A stretch of DNA of 64,000 bases from Pasteurella oralis. GTDB lineage: Bacteria; Pseudomonadota; Gammaproteobacteria; Enterobacterales; Pasteurellaceae. Of this stretch, positions 36,609 to 47,010 are shown piece by piece (within the stretch, counting starts at the first letter, position 1; every line of letters begins with the position of its first letter). Both the position numbers and the translations under genes were made by a program. The notes beneath the pieces were generated by a model. The model saw only the letters and a program-made list of their open reading frames with translations. It ran no database searches and was not told the origin of the DNA. The stretch is taken from assembly GCF_002850605.1 (NCBI RefSeq), contig NZ_NXGB01000007.1:61901-125900 (forward strand), in the 5' to 3' direction.

Positions 36609-38012
36609 CTAATTTTCTAGAGTTAATAGTTTACCTTGATATTCCCCTGTTAATGCTTCTAAGAACGCGGCGATATCTGCGACATCTTTGCTTGGTAGAT
36701 CTTTACCGCTTTGGTAATGCAGCATGATTCGTACAGCCTCTTTTAGATCACTTGTGCGAGCATCATGCATGTAAGGCGCAGTTAATGCAATATTACGCAA
36801 TGTTGGCACTTTAAATTTATGCATGTCAGCAGGATTTTGCGTATGTGCAAAGCGCCCTTGATCTGCGTCAGTTAATGGCGTTCCTCTTGCGGCGAAATAG
36901 TCATCAAATAAGCCCATATACTCAAAAGATTGTCCTCCCATCGCGACACCAACATGGCAAGTATCACATTTATTTTCTTTAAATAATTGATAGCCCCGCA
37001 ACTGATCTTGATTTAGCGCATTTTTATCTCCTTTAAGATAACGGTCAAAAGCACTGTTCGGAGTAATTAATGTTTTTTCAAATTCAGCAATAGCATGAGT
37101 AATAGTTGCTTCACTGATTTCAGGGTATACTGCGAGGAATTGCTGCTTAAATACGTCATCTTGTTCAAATTTGGCAACAATTTCATCCCAGCTTTTTGAA
37201 CCCATTTCTACAGGATTAAGAGGTGGTCCACCTGCTTGCGCTGCAAGGTCTTTAGCACGTCCATCCCAGAATTGTAAAATATTAAAAGCTGAGTTATAGA
37301 CCGTTGGTGCGTTAATTCCACCTTTTAACCCATCAATTCCTGTTGATACGGCTAAACCATCTGCACCACCAAGTTTGAGCTGGTGACAAGTATGACATTG
37401 AACAGTACCATCCGCAGAAAGACGCCCATCATGATAGAGCATGTTACCTAAAGCAACTTTTAATGGATCGGTTTCTAAACTATCTGGGATCGGCTGGACT
37501 AAACGCGTTGGGTCAATTCCTTCAGTGTTTGTTGGAAGGAAGTGGTTTTGACGTTGTTCTCGGAGCCAATTTAATACTGTCACTTTTTCATCTGCATCAG
37601 GACGTGATCCCCAGTGGATATGCACAAATTTGGCGATTGGCATTTCATCTTTAATCAAAACTTGTTCTAGTTTTGCAAGACTGACTTCAGAGAGTTTGGT
37701 TGGATCTTTTAATCCATCGAGGATATCATTAAGTAGAAATACTCTTGTACCTTTTTGGATATCTTCTTGCACCATTTTATCTACGATAGGAAATTTAGAG
37801 TAGAAAGGTAGCTCTGCATTTGATGTATGACAATATTGGCAGCCATTGTCATAGAACACTTTAGCGACTTTTTGTGGTTGTCCACTGAGTTGAGTTTGCG
37901 CTAATAATGTTTCAGCTTGTTGTTTATCAAAAATATGGACGTAACCTACTGTTCCTAAAAAACCTACTGTTGCGAGTGCAACGGCAGATAACAATAATTT
38001 TTTCATTTTCAT
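36609..38012 (-). CDS. ccp: Tri-haem cytochrome c / quinol peroxidase (YhjA-like)
   Basis: A 467-residue exported or membrane-anchored di-haem-type peroxidase with an extra N-terminal haem. There are three CxxCH motifs: CQYCH in the N-terminal extension, CHTCH at the start of the peroxidase domain, and CDTCH in the C-terminal domain. A hydrophobic N-terminus (LLLSAVALATVGFLGTVGYV) probably anchors it on the periplasmic face. E. coli YhjA and the quinol peroxidase of Aggregatibacter share this layout and use quinol to reduce hydrogen peroxide. The start ATG is at 38012, after AAAGGAAT. Confidence 0.9.
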   Translation of the reverse strand: MKMKKLLLSAVALATVGFLGTVGYVHIFDKQQAETLLAQTQLSGQPQKVAKVFYDNGCQYCHTSNAELPFYSKFPIVDKMVQEDIQKGTRVFLLNDILDGLKDPTKLSEVSLAKLEQVLIKDEMPIAKFVHIHWGSRPDADEKVTVLNWLREQRQNHFLPTNTEGIDPTRLVQPIPDSLETDPLKVALGNMLYHDGRLSADGTVQCHTCHQLKLGGADGLAVSTGIDGLKGGINAPTVYNSAFNILQFWDGRAKDLAAQAGGPPLNPVEMGSKSWDEIVAKFEQDDVFKQQFLAVYPEISEATITHAIAEFEKTLITPNSAFDRYLKGDKNALNQDQLRGYQLFKENKCDTCHVGVAMGGQSFEYMGLFDDYFAARGTPLTDADQGRFAHTQNPADMHKFKVPTLRNIALTAPYMHDARTSDLKEAVRIMLHYQSGKDLPSKDVADIAAFLEALTGEYQGKLLTLEN

Positions 38013-38072
38013 AAATAAAATTCCTTTTGTTATTACGAGTGAGTATATTAACATTACAATATATAGGGTTTA

Positions 38073-38086
38073 TTGATCTAAATTAA
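38073..38086. promoter_or_regulatory. FNR-like site upstream of the peroxidase gene
   Basis: TTGATCTAAATTAA has a perfect left half-site and one mismatch in the right half of TTGAT-N4-ATCAA. It lies about 60 bases upstream of the peroxidase start, compatible with activation around -41. yhjA in E. coli is FNR-dependent. Confidence 0.5.
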
Positions 38087-38155
38087 TAAATCCAATTTAT
38101 TAAATCTATAGAATCAATTTGTATTTTCTATTAATTAATAGAAAAGCAAAAAAGA

Positions 38156-38194
38156 AAATGGAAAGCAATACTTGCCTTCCATTTTTTATTTAAA
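38156..38194 (-). terminator. Terminator after purA
   Basis: On the minus strand ATGGAA-G-GCAA pairs with TTGC-T-TTCCAT around a 4-base loop, and is followed by TTCTTTTTT. It lies about 15-50 bases beyond the purA stop. Confidence 0.7.
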
Positions 38195-38208
38195 ATCAAA
38201 CGATTAAA

Positions 38209-39591
<1,383 letters not shown>

Positions 39592-39631
39592 TTACGTTTT
39601 TATTTGATAATTTGTGAGCATTACAGAAAAC

Positions 39632-39670
39632 AAAGTGTGGTCAAAATTTTTAAAATTTTGACCGCACTTT
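39632..39670. repeat. Long palindrome built from one perfect and one degenerate uptake sequence
   Basis: AAAGTGTGGTCAAAATTTT at 39632-39650 faces TAAAATTTTGACCGCACTTT up to 39670. One arm has the perfect core and the other one change (C to T). On the minus strand it follows lysC by 14 bases and is followed by GTTTTCTG, so it is a likely lysC terminator. Confidence 0.8.
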
Positions 39671-39683
39671 AATACAAAAGGCC

Positions 39684-41036
39684 CTATTCAAATAGGGCTT
39701 TATGCAAAACACAGACAATCGTATCAGCATTTTCGTTGCGTACTAGAATACAGATATTGTTTGTACTTGCCCCATAGCAAATTGAACGAATGTTATAATT
39801 TTCCAGCGTATTAAAAATGTTTTTAGCGACACCTGAAGATGTATGTAAGTCATTACCAATGAGTGCCACAAGTGATAAATCACTATCAATTTTTACACTG
39901 CAAAGTTTACTTAACTCATCAATTAAATCCGTTGAGAGTAGGCAATTACCTGAAGATGCGGAGCCTGTTTTATCTAAAGTTAAAGCAATACTGACTTCAG
40001 AAGTAGTGACAACATCAACAGAGATCTTATATTTCGCTAGGATAGTAAATACTTTTGCTAGGAAGCCCTGAGCATGTAGCATGTTTAAACTAGAAAGTGT
40101 TAAGAGCGTTTGATCTCTGCGTAACGCAATGGCACGGAAAGTCGGTCTTGGTTGTGGATCGCGTGTTACCCATGTGCCACCTGCTTCAGGCACTTTACTT
40201 GAACCAACATAAACAGGAATATTACTGCGTACCGCGGGTAGTAAAGTAGCAGGATGGAGAACTTTGGCACCAAAGGTTGCCATTTCAGCTGCTTCACAAA
40301 AACTCATAGTATCAATGCGTTTTGCATTGGTCACAATACGAGGATCTGTCGTATAAATTCCCGCAACATCAGTCCAAATGAGGACATCTTTGGCTTTGAG
40401 TACTTCTGCTAATAATGCTGCAGAGTAGTCGCTGCCTCCACGTCCTAATGTTGTTGTCTTACCTTGCTCATCTCGTCCAATAAAGCCTTGTGTAATAATC
40501 AACTCACCCCGATCAATGAGAGGTTTTAGCATTTGATCGCTATTTTTTTGTGTTCTTGCATCATTAGGTCTTGCTTTGCCAAAGTGGCTATCTGTGGCAA
40601 TAATTGAGCGTACATCGATCCAAGTAGCGGTAGTGTTGAGTTCACGTAAGATTTCGACAAAAATCAAAGAAGACATCATTTCGCCATGACTAATTAATTC
40701 ATCACTCAGGGCTGGCGAAGTCGCTAAACTCGCAGCTTCAGCAAGAGATTCAATATTAGTTAGTAACTTTTCAATTTGATGACGTACAGTACTATCATCT
40801 TTTAATTCACATAGAATGTTTTCTTGAATTTGACGTACTTCACTCATTAATTTAGCACGTTCTGCACTATCACAGCCATTTGCAAGAGCCACAAGTAAGT
40901 TAGTGACACCAGCGGAAGCAGATAGTACTACAACGCGAGTATTAGGATCATTAATGATAATTTTCGCACAGGCAGACATGGCAGCATAGTTAGCAACACT
41001 TGTACCACCAAATTTTGCGATAGAGAGATGAGACAT
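39684..41036 (-). CDS. lysC: Aspartokinase III (lysine-sensitive type)
   Basis: A 450-residue monofunctional aspartokinase (E. coli LysC 449). The kinase begins AKFGGTSVANYAAM, with the conserved GRGGSDYSAALLAE loop and TTDPRIV. Two C-terminal ACT domains follow (about residues 315-450), where lysine would bind. It makes aspartyl phosphate for the lysine, threonine and methionine pathways. Only about 100 bases separate it from proA upstream, too short for a lysine riboswitch, and none is seen. Confidence 0.95.
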   Translation of the reverse strand: MSHLSIAKFGGTSVANYAAMSACAKIIINDPNTRVVVLSASAGVTNLLVALANGCDSAERAKLMSEVRQIQENILCELKDDSTVRHQIEKLLTNIESLAEAASLATSPALSDELISHGEMMSSLIFVEILRELNTTATWIDVRSIIATDSHFGKARPNDARTQKNSDQMLKPLIDRGELIITQGFIGRDEQGKTTTLGRGGSDYSAALLAEVLKAKDVLIWTDVAGIYTTDPRIVTNAKRIDTMSFCEAAEMATFGAKVLHPATLLPAVRSNIPVYVGSSKVPEAGGTWVTRDPQPRPTFRAIALRRDQTLLTLSSLNMLHAQGFLAKVFTILAKYKISVDVVTTSEVSIALTLDKTGSASSGNCLLSTDLIDELSKLCSVKIDSDLSLVALIGNDLHTSSGVAKNIFNTLENYNIRSICYGASTNNICILVRNENADTIVCVLHKALFE

Positions 41037-41134
41037 GATTGGCTCCTTAGAATTATTTATTGTTATGATGTTGTATAAGTTAAAAGAAATAACGAGTTAG
41101 AAAAAATGCTCAAATAAGTTAAGTTAGCATATGA

Positions 41135-42397
41135 CTAGCGACGCGAAGTATAGTCGCCAACACAAACCCATTTGTAAGTAGTCAGTGCTTCTAATCCCAT
41201 TGGACCTCGTGCATGCAGTTTCTGTGTACTTACTGCAACTTCTGCACCTAAGCCAAATTGCCCGCCATCAGTAAAACGAGTACTTGCATTGACATACACT
41301 GCAGCAGAATCAACTTGTGCAATGAATTGTTGAGCAAGTTGTTGTGAACTAGTTAAAATACCATCAGAATGTTGACTACCATATTCACGGATATGAGCTA
41401 TTGCTTCGGCTAAATCTTCGACAATGACAACATTTAAATCATAGGAGAGCCATTCTTGACGTAATTGCTGTTGTTGGATAGATTCAACATTTGCCTGTAC
41501 GGATTGCAAGATTGAAAGTGCGGTTGGATCTGCATGAAATTTTACGTTTTTTGCCGCTAAATGTGCCGCTAATTTAGGCAGAAATTGGGCAGCGATATGG
41601 CGTTGTACCAATAAAGTTTCAAGTGTGTTGCAAGTACTCGGGCGTTGTGTTTTAGCATTTTCGATTAAAGGTAGTGCTTTGTCTAAATCTGCGCTTTGTT
41701 CAACAAATAAGTGACATACACCAATACCACCAACGATGACAGGAATAGTAGAATGTTGTTTACATAGCTCATGTAAGCTTGCACCTCCACGCGGGATGAT
41801 CATATCTACATAACGATCCAGTTTTAATAATGCCATGACTAAGGTGCGATCTGGATCTGTAATGGCTTGTACTGCATATTGGGGTAATCCTGCCTGTACT
41901 AGCGCGTTTTGTACTACATCAACTAATACTTTATTAGAATGTTGTGTTTCTTTACCTCCGCGTAAAATAACCGCATTGCCTGTTTTTAAGCAGAGTGTTG
42001 CAACATCAATAGTCACATTAGGACGTGCTTCATAAATAGTACCTATCACGCCGAGCGGTACGCGAACACGTTCAATTTTGATTCCACTATCTAATATACC
42101 GCCGTCAATGACTTTGCCAACAGGATCGGCAAGTGATATCACATGGCGTACGTCATTAGCGATAGCACTTAAACGTGATTTTGTGAGTAATAGGCGATCA
42201 ATAATGGCTTCAGATAAACCATTTTGTTTTGCTGCTTCAATGTCTTTTTGATTAGCGGCGAGGATGTGCTCTGTCTGAGCTTCTAATTGCTCAGCAATGA
42301 CTGACAACGCTGCATTTTTTTGTTGGTGAGAAAGTTGTGATAGCACAAAAGCGGCTTGTCGGGCCTGTTGTCCCATTTGCTGTAAGTTGATTGTCAT
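41135..42397 (-). CDS. proA: Gamma-glutamyl phosphate reductase
   Basis: A 420-residue enzyme of proline synthesis that reduces gamma-glutamyl phosphate to the semialdehyde. The catalytic Cys lies in [16 protein letters not shown], and the NADPH-binding [11 protein letters not shown] and the final [23 protein letters not shown] are typical. The ATG at 42397 (MTINLQQMG) gives the normal length; longer readings run into the upstream gene. proB is not adjacent. An uptake sequence lies near 41516. Confidence 0.96.
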   Translation of the reverse strand: MTINLQQMGQQARQAAFVLSQLSHQQKNAALSVIAEQLEAQTEHILAANQKDIEAAKQNGLSEAIIDRLLLTKSRLSAIANDVRHVISLADPVGKVIDGGILDSGIKIERVRVPLGVIGTIYEARPNVTIDVATLCLKTGNAVILRGGKETQHSNKVLVDVVQNALVQAGLPQYAVQAITDPDRTLVMALLKLDRYVDMIIPRGGASLHELCKQHSTIPVIVGGIGVCHLFVEQSADLDKALPLIENAKTQRPSTCNTLETLLVQRHIAAQFLPKLAAHLAAKNVKFHADPTALSILQSVQANVESIQQQQLRQEWLSYDLNVVIVEDLAEAIAHIREYGSQHSDGILTSSQQLAQQFIAQVDSAAVYVNASTRFTDGGQFGLGAEVAVSTQKLHARGPMGLEALTTYKWVCVGDYTSRR

Positions 42398-42413
42398 TGT
42401 ATTTATTCCTGAG

Positions 42414-43094
42414 TTATTTTTTCCATTGTATTTTTTTAGATAATTTATCATCACTGTGCTTTTTAGCAATCTGCTGTTCTTGGTAATCAAATACAGGCAA
42501 TCCCCATTCAAAATAGATGGCCAACAAACGTGCAATAAATCCGCTAATCAGAGTAATAATGATGATCAGATTTTGATCAATGTTTAAGTGTTGTAAACCA
42601 ATATAAATGCTGGTAGCAATCAATGCAATACTGGCATATAGCTCTTTTTGGAAGACTAAGGGAATACGATTGCATAACAGATCACGGAGTACACCACCGA
42701 AGGCACCAGTAATGATTGCAGCAATGGTCGCAATAGTGAATCCATGTCCCATGTCTAAAGCGATTTGTGCACCAATAATGGAGAAGACAATTAATCCTAA
42801 CGCATCTAGTACTAAGAAAATCGTGTGGAAATAACGCATGAGTGGGCGAATAAAAGGGACAATAAAGACAGTGAGTACAGCCGCACCTGCTACAATCAGA
42901 AAATATTCTGGATTTTTAACCCAGCCTAGAGGGTAATGACCTAATAACACATCGCGTACTGAACCGCCGCCAATTGCTGTCATCGAAGCAATAATAATTA
43001 CACCAAAAATATCCATTTTCTCGCGTCCAGCAGCTAAAGCACCAGTAATGGCTTCGGCAGTAATACCTATAATGTATAACACGCTTAATAGCAT
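42414..43094 (-). CDS. yicG: TRIC-family membrane protein (YicG-like, UPF0126)
   Basis: A 226-residue inner-membrane protein with seven predicted helices and two copies of a Gly-rich domain ([16 protein letters not shown] and [16 protein letters not shown]), the mark of the TRIC/UPF0126 family. Bacterial members form trimeric cation channels in vitro, and E. coli YicG has been linked to glycine uptake. It is 16 bases upstream of proA on the same strand, so it may be co-transcribed. Its own role is not settled. Confidence 0.85.
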   Translation of the reverse strand: MLLSVLYIIGITAEAITGALAAGREKMDIFGVIIIASMTAIGGGSVRDVLLGHYPLGWVKNPEYFLIVAGAAVLTVFIVPFIRPLMRYFHTIFLVLDALGLIVFSIIGAQIALDMGHGFTIATIAAIITGAFGGVLRDLLCNRIPLVFQKELYASIALIATSIYIGLQHLNIDQNLIIIITLISGFIARLLAIYFEWGLPVFDYQEQQIAKKHSDDKLSKKIQWKK

Positions 43095-43229
43095 AAATCT
43101 TATCCCTAAAAGTGCGGTTCAAAATGGGGTTATTTTAGAGGGGAATTGGATAAAAGAATAGGAAATTTTGACCGTGCTTTCTAATTCTTGCATAATTGGC
43201 AAATTCGTTTTATTAAGGCTATGTATTTT

Positions 43230-44039
43230 ATGTCAGAACAAAAAAAATCCCCATTATTGACCGCACTTTTATCTTTATTTCCACTTATATTAATTCTGAG
43301 TATTGATCTTTTTGCGATGTTTTTACAATCGCAAGCAAAAGCGATTTCTCACTTTGCGTTTGGAGTATTGATGGCACAGTTAATTAGCGTATTAGTGTTC
43401 ATGAAAGGGCAAATTTGCCCAGGGCAACGCGAACGTTTAAGCCAAGTGAATGGGTATTTTTCCCTTTTTTGGGGATTATGGTTTCTTATCAGTTTCTTTT
43501 CTAACTATCATTTTATTTTGACAGACATGATAAGCTTGTGTGGAATAGCTGTTGTTCTAGCCACTTGGCATCAACCTCAAGATAATCAATTGCGTCGATC
43601 AATGCTGATTATTGCAAGTTTGATGGGAGGGTTGGGTTGTCTTTGTTATTTACTGATCTTTACTGAAGTTTCAATGCTTTCTTTTATCCAATATAATCTG
43701 TTTGGACAAGGTTTGCTAGGCATTATTTTGGCTAATTTAGCTTTAGTGGTGGCGCGTAATCGCCTACAAGGGTTGATTGCCTTATTCCCATTATTCATGT
43801 TAGTGATGTTGTTTTTCAACGCATTAAGCGGATTGGGAGTGTTGATTTATTCATCAAGTACAGTCAGTTTTGCTAATGAATTAGCATGGATATTGTACTT
43901 TAGTTTGCATTTGGTTATTGCATTTATCATTGCAGTGCATATTTTTAAGCAATGGAAATTGAGTTATAACACATTATCGATTTTACTGTTAATGGCTGCA
44001 TCGTTGCCTTTATGGGCAAGTTTTGCATATATTGATTAA
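43230..44039 (+). CDS. Polytopic membrane protein of unknown function
   Basis: A 269-residue hydrophobic protein with about eight predicted helices (for example LLTALLSLFPLILILSIDLFAMF and LLGIILANLALVVARN). I recognise no family motif. The ATG at 43230 (MSEQKK) has AAGG 11 bases upstream; the ATG at 43221 is too close to that site. An uptake sequence lies in the first codons (near 43258). It is divergent from yicG and ends before a strong terminator shared with the convergent DcuC-family gene. Pasteurellaceae-restricted origin is my guess. Confidence 0.7.
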   Translation: MSEQKKSPLLTALLSLFPLILILSIDLFAMFLQSQAKAISHFAFGVLMAQLISVLVFMKGQICPGQRERLSQVNGYFSLFWGLWFLISFFSNYHFILTDMISLCGIAVVLATWHQPQDNQLRRSMLIIASLMGGLGCLCYLLIFTEVSMLSFIQYNLFGQGLLGIILANLALVVARNRLQGLIALFPLFMLVMLFFNALSGLGVLIYSSSTVSFANELAWILYFSLHLVIAFIIAVHIFKQWKLSYNTLSILLLMAASLPLWASFAYID

Positions 44040-44070
44040 CAACTTACAATAAGGGGCTACTGTGTAAAGA

Positions 44071-44101
44071 AAAACGGACATTTATTAATGTCCGTTTTTT
44101 T
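44071..44101. terminator. Bidirectional terminator
   Basis: AAAACGGACATT at 44071-44082 pairs with AATGTCCGTTTT at 44087-44098 across a 4-base loop and is followed by a T run. It serves the unknown membrane gene and the convergent transporter gene. Confidence 0.88.
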
Positions 44102-44117
44102 GAAAATCACGAATTGA

Positions 44118-45524
44118 CTAATAATAAAATATAAAGGTGCCTAAGAAAACAGTAATTAAGGCAAATGTCATAGGAAGCATAGTCCGTTTAATTAAATCGA
44201 GTGGAGAGATGTTTGCTATGCTAGAAATAACAATTATTACTGTCGTAATTGGTGACATACTTCTTGCAATACCTGTGACAAGTTGCAATGGTAATATCAT
44301 TAATACTGGTGATATACCAAACTCTATTGCAGCAATGTTTGGTACTGATTGAAGAAAAGCAAAGAAAGAAACAAGACCAGAACCCATCATGATAGCAGAT
44401 AATGTGATAATGAAGACCATGATTAAGGTCGTTAAGAAAATACCAAAACCAAATAGTTGTACATTTGAAATAAGTGTATCTTTTACACCAACTGCGATTA
44501 ATCCTCTCCCAAACATTTCACTTGCTACAATTAAAGTCACTACTGTTGCGAATTGTTTTCCCATACCGTCAAAGAAAACCTTCATTTCAGTAACTACTTG
44601 TTTTACATCTCTTTTTCTGAATAATTCAAATAATATTGCGACAAGTAAACTGATGATTGTTGCTATCGTAACATTCATTTTAATACCGCTTATCACTAAT
44701 TTACCAAAAGTTAAAATAAGTATTAATGGTAATAAGGGTAATAAAATATAGAGATTAGAAACTGGTCGTGATTGTTGCACTGGTGTATCTACTTTATTAT
44801 CTAATACTACTTCATCATTCATATTATTGCTGCTCTGTAATGCTTGTTTTTTATCAAACCATTTTTGAACAAAGAAGTGAGAAATTGAAATAACTAACAT
44901 AGTGATAATGGCGAGTTTTAGTTGATAGCTAACAAAATATTCAGCAATATTAATATTTGCTGCTTTAGCTGCAAGTATGGCATTGCCTGATGCAGGACCT
45001 AAATCAAGGCAGGCTGTTGTCGCAATTAACGCTGCCGCACCTTCTCGGCTTACGCCAAGGTTGATGAGAATGGGGAAAATCGTCAACATTAATAATAAAC
45101 TGAGTCCTGCTGCATTTGGAATAAAGATATTTAGGATTTGACCAATAATATAAGCAAATGCAAGTACTACATAAGGTGCTTTAAGTGCATTTAATGGTTT
45201 AGCTGTGATATTGACTAATGCTTCACTAGCACCAATTTTATCCATATAGCGAGCAAAAGCACCCACTGCCATGATCATCAAACCAAAATCTAATGCGCGA
45301 GTGGTAAATGAATTTTTGATAATCGCAAAAATGTCTAATGCAATCCAATTTGTGGATTTATGTTCAGGCAGTATTTCACCTAAACCAAATAGCACTGCAA
45401 AGCACATTAAAATGATACCACCACATAGCAGTACAAATTGTAGCGCGAATTGTGTTTTATGTTTTTTGACGATGAGATAACCAACAAGGATGTTTATTAC
45501 TAACCCAAGTAGAAGTCCTAACAT
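44118..45524 (-). CDS. dcuC: DcuC-family anaerobic C4-dicarboxylate-type transporter
   Basis: A 468-residue transporter with about a dozen helices. The family segments FIPNAAGLSLLLMLTIFPILINLGVSREGAAAL and DLGPASGNAILAAK match DcuC/YfcC-like carriers. A hydrophilic loop (residues about 225-250) splits the protein. DcuC proper exports succinate under anaerobic conditions, but members next to M20 peptidase genes may carry peptide-derived or aminoacyl substrates. The decayed M20 gene lies just upstream on the same strand, 32 bases away, so the two were probably one operon. Confidence 0.82.
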   Translation of the reverse strand: MLGLLLGLVINILVGYLIVKKHKTQFALQFVLLCGGIILMCFAVLFGLGEILPEHKSTNWIALDIFAIIKNSFTTRALDFGLMIMAVGAFARYMDKIGASEALVNITAKPLNALKAPYVVLAFAYIIGQILNIFIPNAAGLSLLLMLTIFPILINLGVSREGAAALIATTACLDLGPASGNAILAAKAANINIAEYFVSYQLKLAIITMLVISISHFFVQKWFDKKQALQSSNNMNDEVVLDNKVDTPVQQSRPVSNLYILLPLLPLILILTFGKLVISGIKMNVTIATIISLLVAILFELFRKRDVKQVVTEMKVFFDGMGKQFATVVTLIVASEMFGRGLIAVGVKDTLISNVQLFGFGIFLTTLIMVFIITLSAIMMGSGLVSFFAFLQSVPNIAAIEFGISPVLMILPLQLVTGIARSMSPITTVIIVISSIANISPLDLIKRTMLPMTFALITVFLGTFIFYY

Positions 45525-45556
45525 ATGTATATTCCTTTATTTTTTGAGTACAATAT

Positions 45557-46115
45557 TCATTTAATTAATTCAACGACCAATTTAATTCTTGGTTCAATTG
45601 AGGAAATATTTAAGTATTTATCTAGACTATGTTATTTCCCACCATTTGATTTCACACCATCGATAACAATGGCGCTTAATGCAGCGAAGAAATTACTATC
45701 AGAACTACCAACCGTCGATTCCCATTCAGTAGCTTGAATACTTAGTCTCTCTTTTATTTGAGCAACAGCGTGACAGAAAGCTAAACCTGTTTCATTATGA
45801 CGCCAAAATAGGGGAGTGATATCATCTGACACGCTAATTTTTACGCCCTCTTCAGTGACTGTGTCATATAAAGTAGAAATGAATTGATTTAAACGTTCGC
45901 TTTGTTCAAGCGAAGTAAAGCGGCAATCAATTTGTGTTTTAGCATAAGCAGGTACTGTATTGGGTGTTGTGCTACCTTCTACTGTTCCAATATTCATGGT
46001 TGCTCCTTTTTCAGGAGTGGTACTATTGAGTTATTTTGCAATGCGAATAAAAGCATTAATCGTATTTGTACCATTAGAAATATATTTAATAACATAGGCT
46101 TTTCTTTCTTACTTA
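45557..46115 (-). pseudogene. Remnant of an M20-family metallopeptidase
   Basis: The reading frame encodes the dimerisation and C-terminal parts of an M20 peptidase (TPEKGATMNIGTVEGSTTPNTVPAYA, then GSSDSNFFAALSAIVIDG). The frame is interrupted by two TAA codons: one before LNSTTPEKGA near 46030, and one at 45632-45634 inside GGK-stop-HSLDKYLNISS. Beyond both stops the same frame still reads recognisable M20 sequence and ends at TGA 45557. The N-terminal catalytic half is missing: nothing upstream of about 46115 resembles it. The longest open piece is 121 codons (45632-45997). Confidence 0.75.
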
Positions 46116-46116
46116 T

Positions 46117-46397
46117 AATACTAATCAGCGCACATTAAAAAAGTAAATAACATAAAATTACTTGATATACTGACATATTAGTTAGCGCGATAGCAATTTA
46201 ATCTAGGCGAAAATAGTGATGTTTGTAGGAAGGATCACATAAACCTATATGGCAGTATTTCAATCTAAACTCTATCTCGTCAAAGAAGGAAACGAAGAAA
46301 AGCATGACTGATTTACAATTGTCATTTTGTTTTGAAGAGAGCTTTTAATCGAATATTTGATTAACAAGTATGAGTTAGATTCTCTTATTGAGATTGG
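46117..46397. other. Gap with no recognisable gene
   Basis: This AT-rich stretch lies between the M20 remnant and a small lipoprotein candidate. It has only short frames (for example 20 codons from ATG 46249 and 14 codons from ATG 46304), none with family resemblance. It may be scar DNA left by the deletion that removed the 5' half of the peptidase. Confidence 0.5.
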
Positions 46398-46892
46398 CTA
46401 CCTTGACACTGTAATTTTACTTCCATCATCAAAAATAATTTCTCTGGCAATAATAATGACTTTAATTGGGTTTTTAGGGTTTAACACTAATGGCCTATTT
46501 TTCTTCGGGATATTATTAACAAGCACAGTCTCTGCAATTATTTGTTGAGTATGTGGCGCTAAAGGTGCTTCGAAGACAATCGGGAGATCGTGAGTATAAA
46601 GAAAGTTGGAATCCAAAATATAGACACTATTCCACAGAATAGTCTTAATGGATTTATCACTTAAATTTTGTATATGGTAAGTCATTGCCGCGAGATCATT
46701 ATTTTGAGCATCTTGCGTAATATAACGCTCAGAAGGTGTGATTTTCACTGTACTATTAAATTGTTTTAAAGACAGGATTTCTTCTTGATTATTAGGCAAT
46801 GTCGTTAACGGTGAAACGCTTCGTTCACAACTCCAGAGTAAAAAAGGTGGCAGAGTGAGGATTCCCGCCATCAAGATTTGTTTAAGGTCCAC
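46398..46892 (-). CDS. Small exported protein of unknown function, possible lipoprotein
   Basis: A 164-residue protein with an N-terminal hydrophobic segment (ILMAGILTLPPFLLWSC). Cys22 sits at the end of it, but LWSC is only a near-match to a lipobox. The mature part is predicted to be beta-rich (MTYHIQNLSDKSIKTILWNSVYIL), like an immunoglobulin-type domain. I recognise no family. It is 118 bases downstream of fbp on the same strand, with a small hairpin between them. Frame quality and codon use look genuine. Confidence 0.6.
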   Translation of the reverse strand: MDLKQILMAGILTLPPFLLWSCERSVSPLTTLPNNQEEILSLKQFNSTVKITPSERYITQDAQNNDLAAMTYHIQNLSDKSIKTILWNSVYILDSNFLYTHDLPIVFEAPLAPHTQQIIAETVLVNNIPKKNRPLVLNPKNPIKVIIIAREIIFDDGSKITVSR

Positions 46893-46968
46893 AGCTAACT
46901 TTCCTAAATTAAGTAATAAAATTTTTAAGGTTATTTTTTGTGCTGCTTATAATAGGGGAATAGAGGAT

Positions 46969-46992
46969 AGCCCGTCAAATGAATTACGGGCT
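46969..46992. terminator. Hairpin between fbp and the small exported protein gene
   Basis: AGCCCGT at 46969-46975 and ACGGGCT at 46986-46992 form a 7-bp stem with a 10-base loop. A T-run (CTCTTTT) lies on the plus side only, so it is not a clear terminator for fbp on the minus strand. Confidence 0.4.
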
Positions 46993-47010
46993 CTTTTAAA
47001 TACTTTACAT

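Noticed and set aside
41037..41134. Lysine riboswitch upstream of lysC
   Set aside because: The gap to proA is only about 100 bases and shows none of the conserved L-box helices.
46340..46548. A plus-strand frame of about 60-70 codons overlapping the unknown exported protein
   Set aside because: It is mostly antisense to a better-supported gene with a signal peptide, and has no ribosome site.
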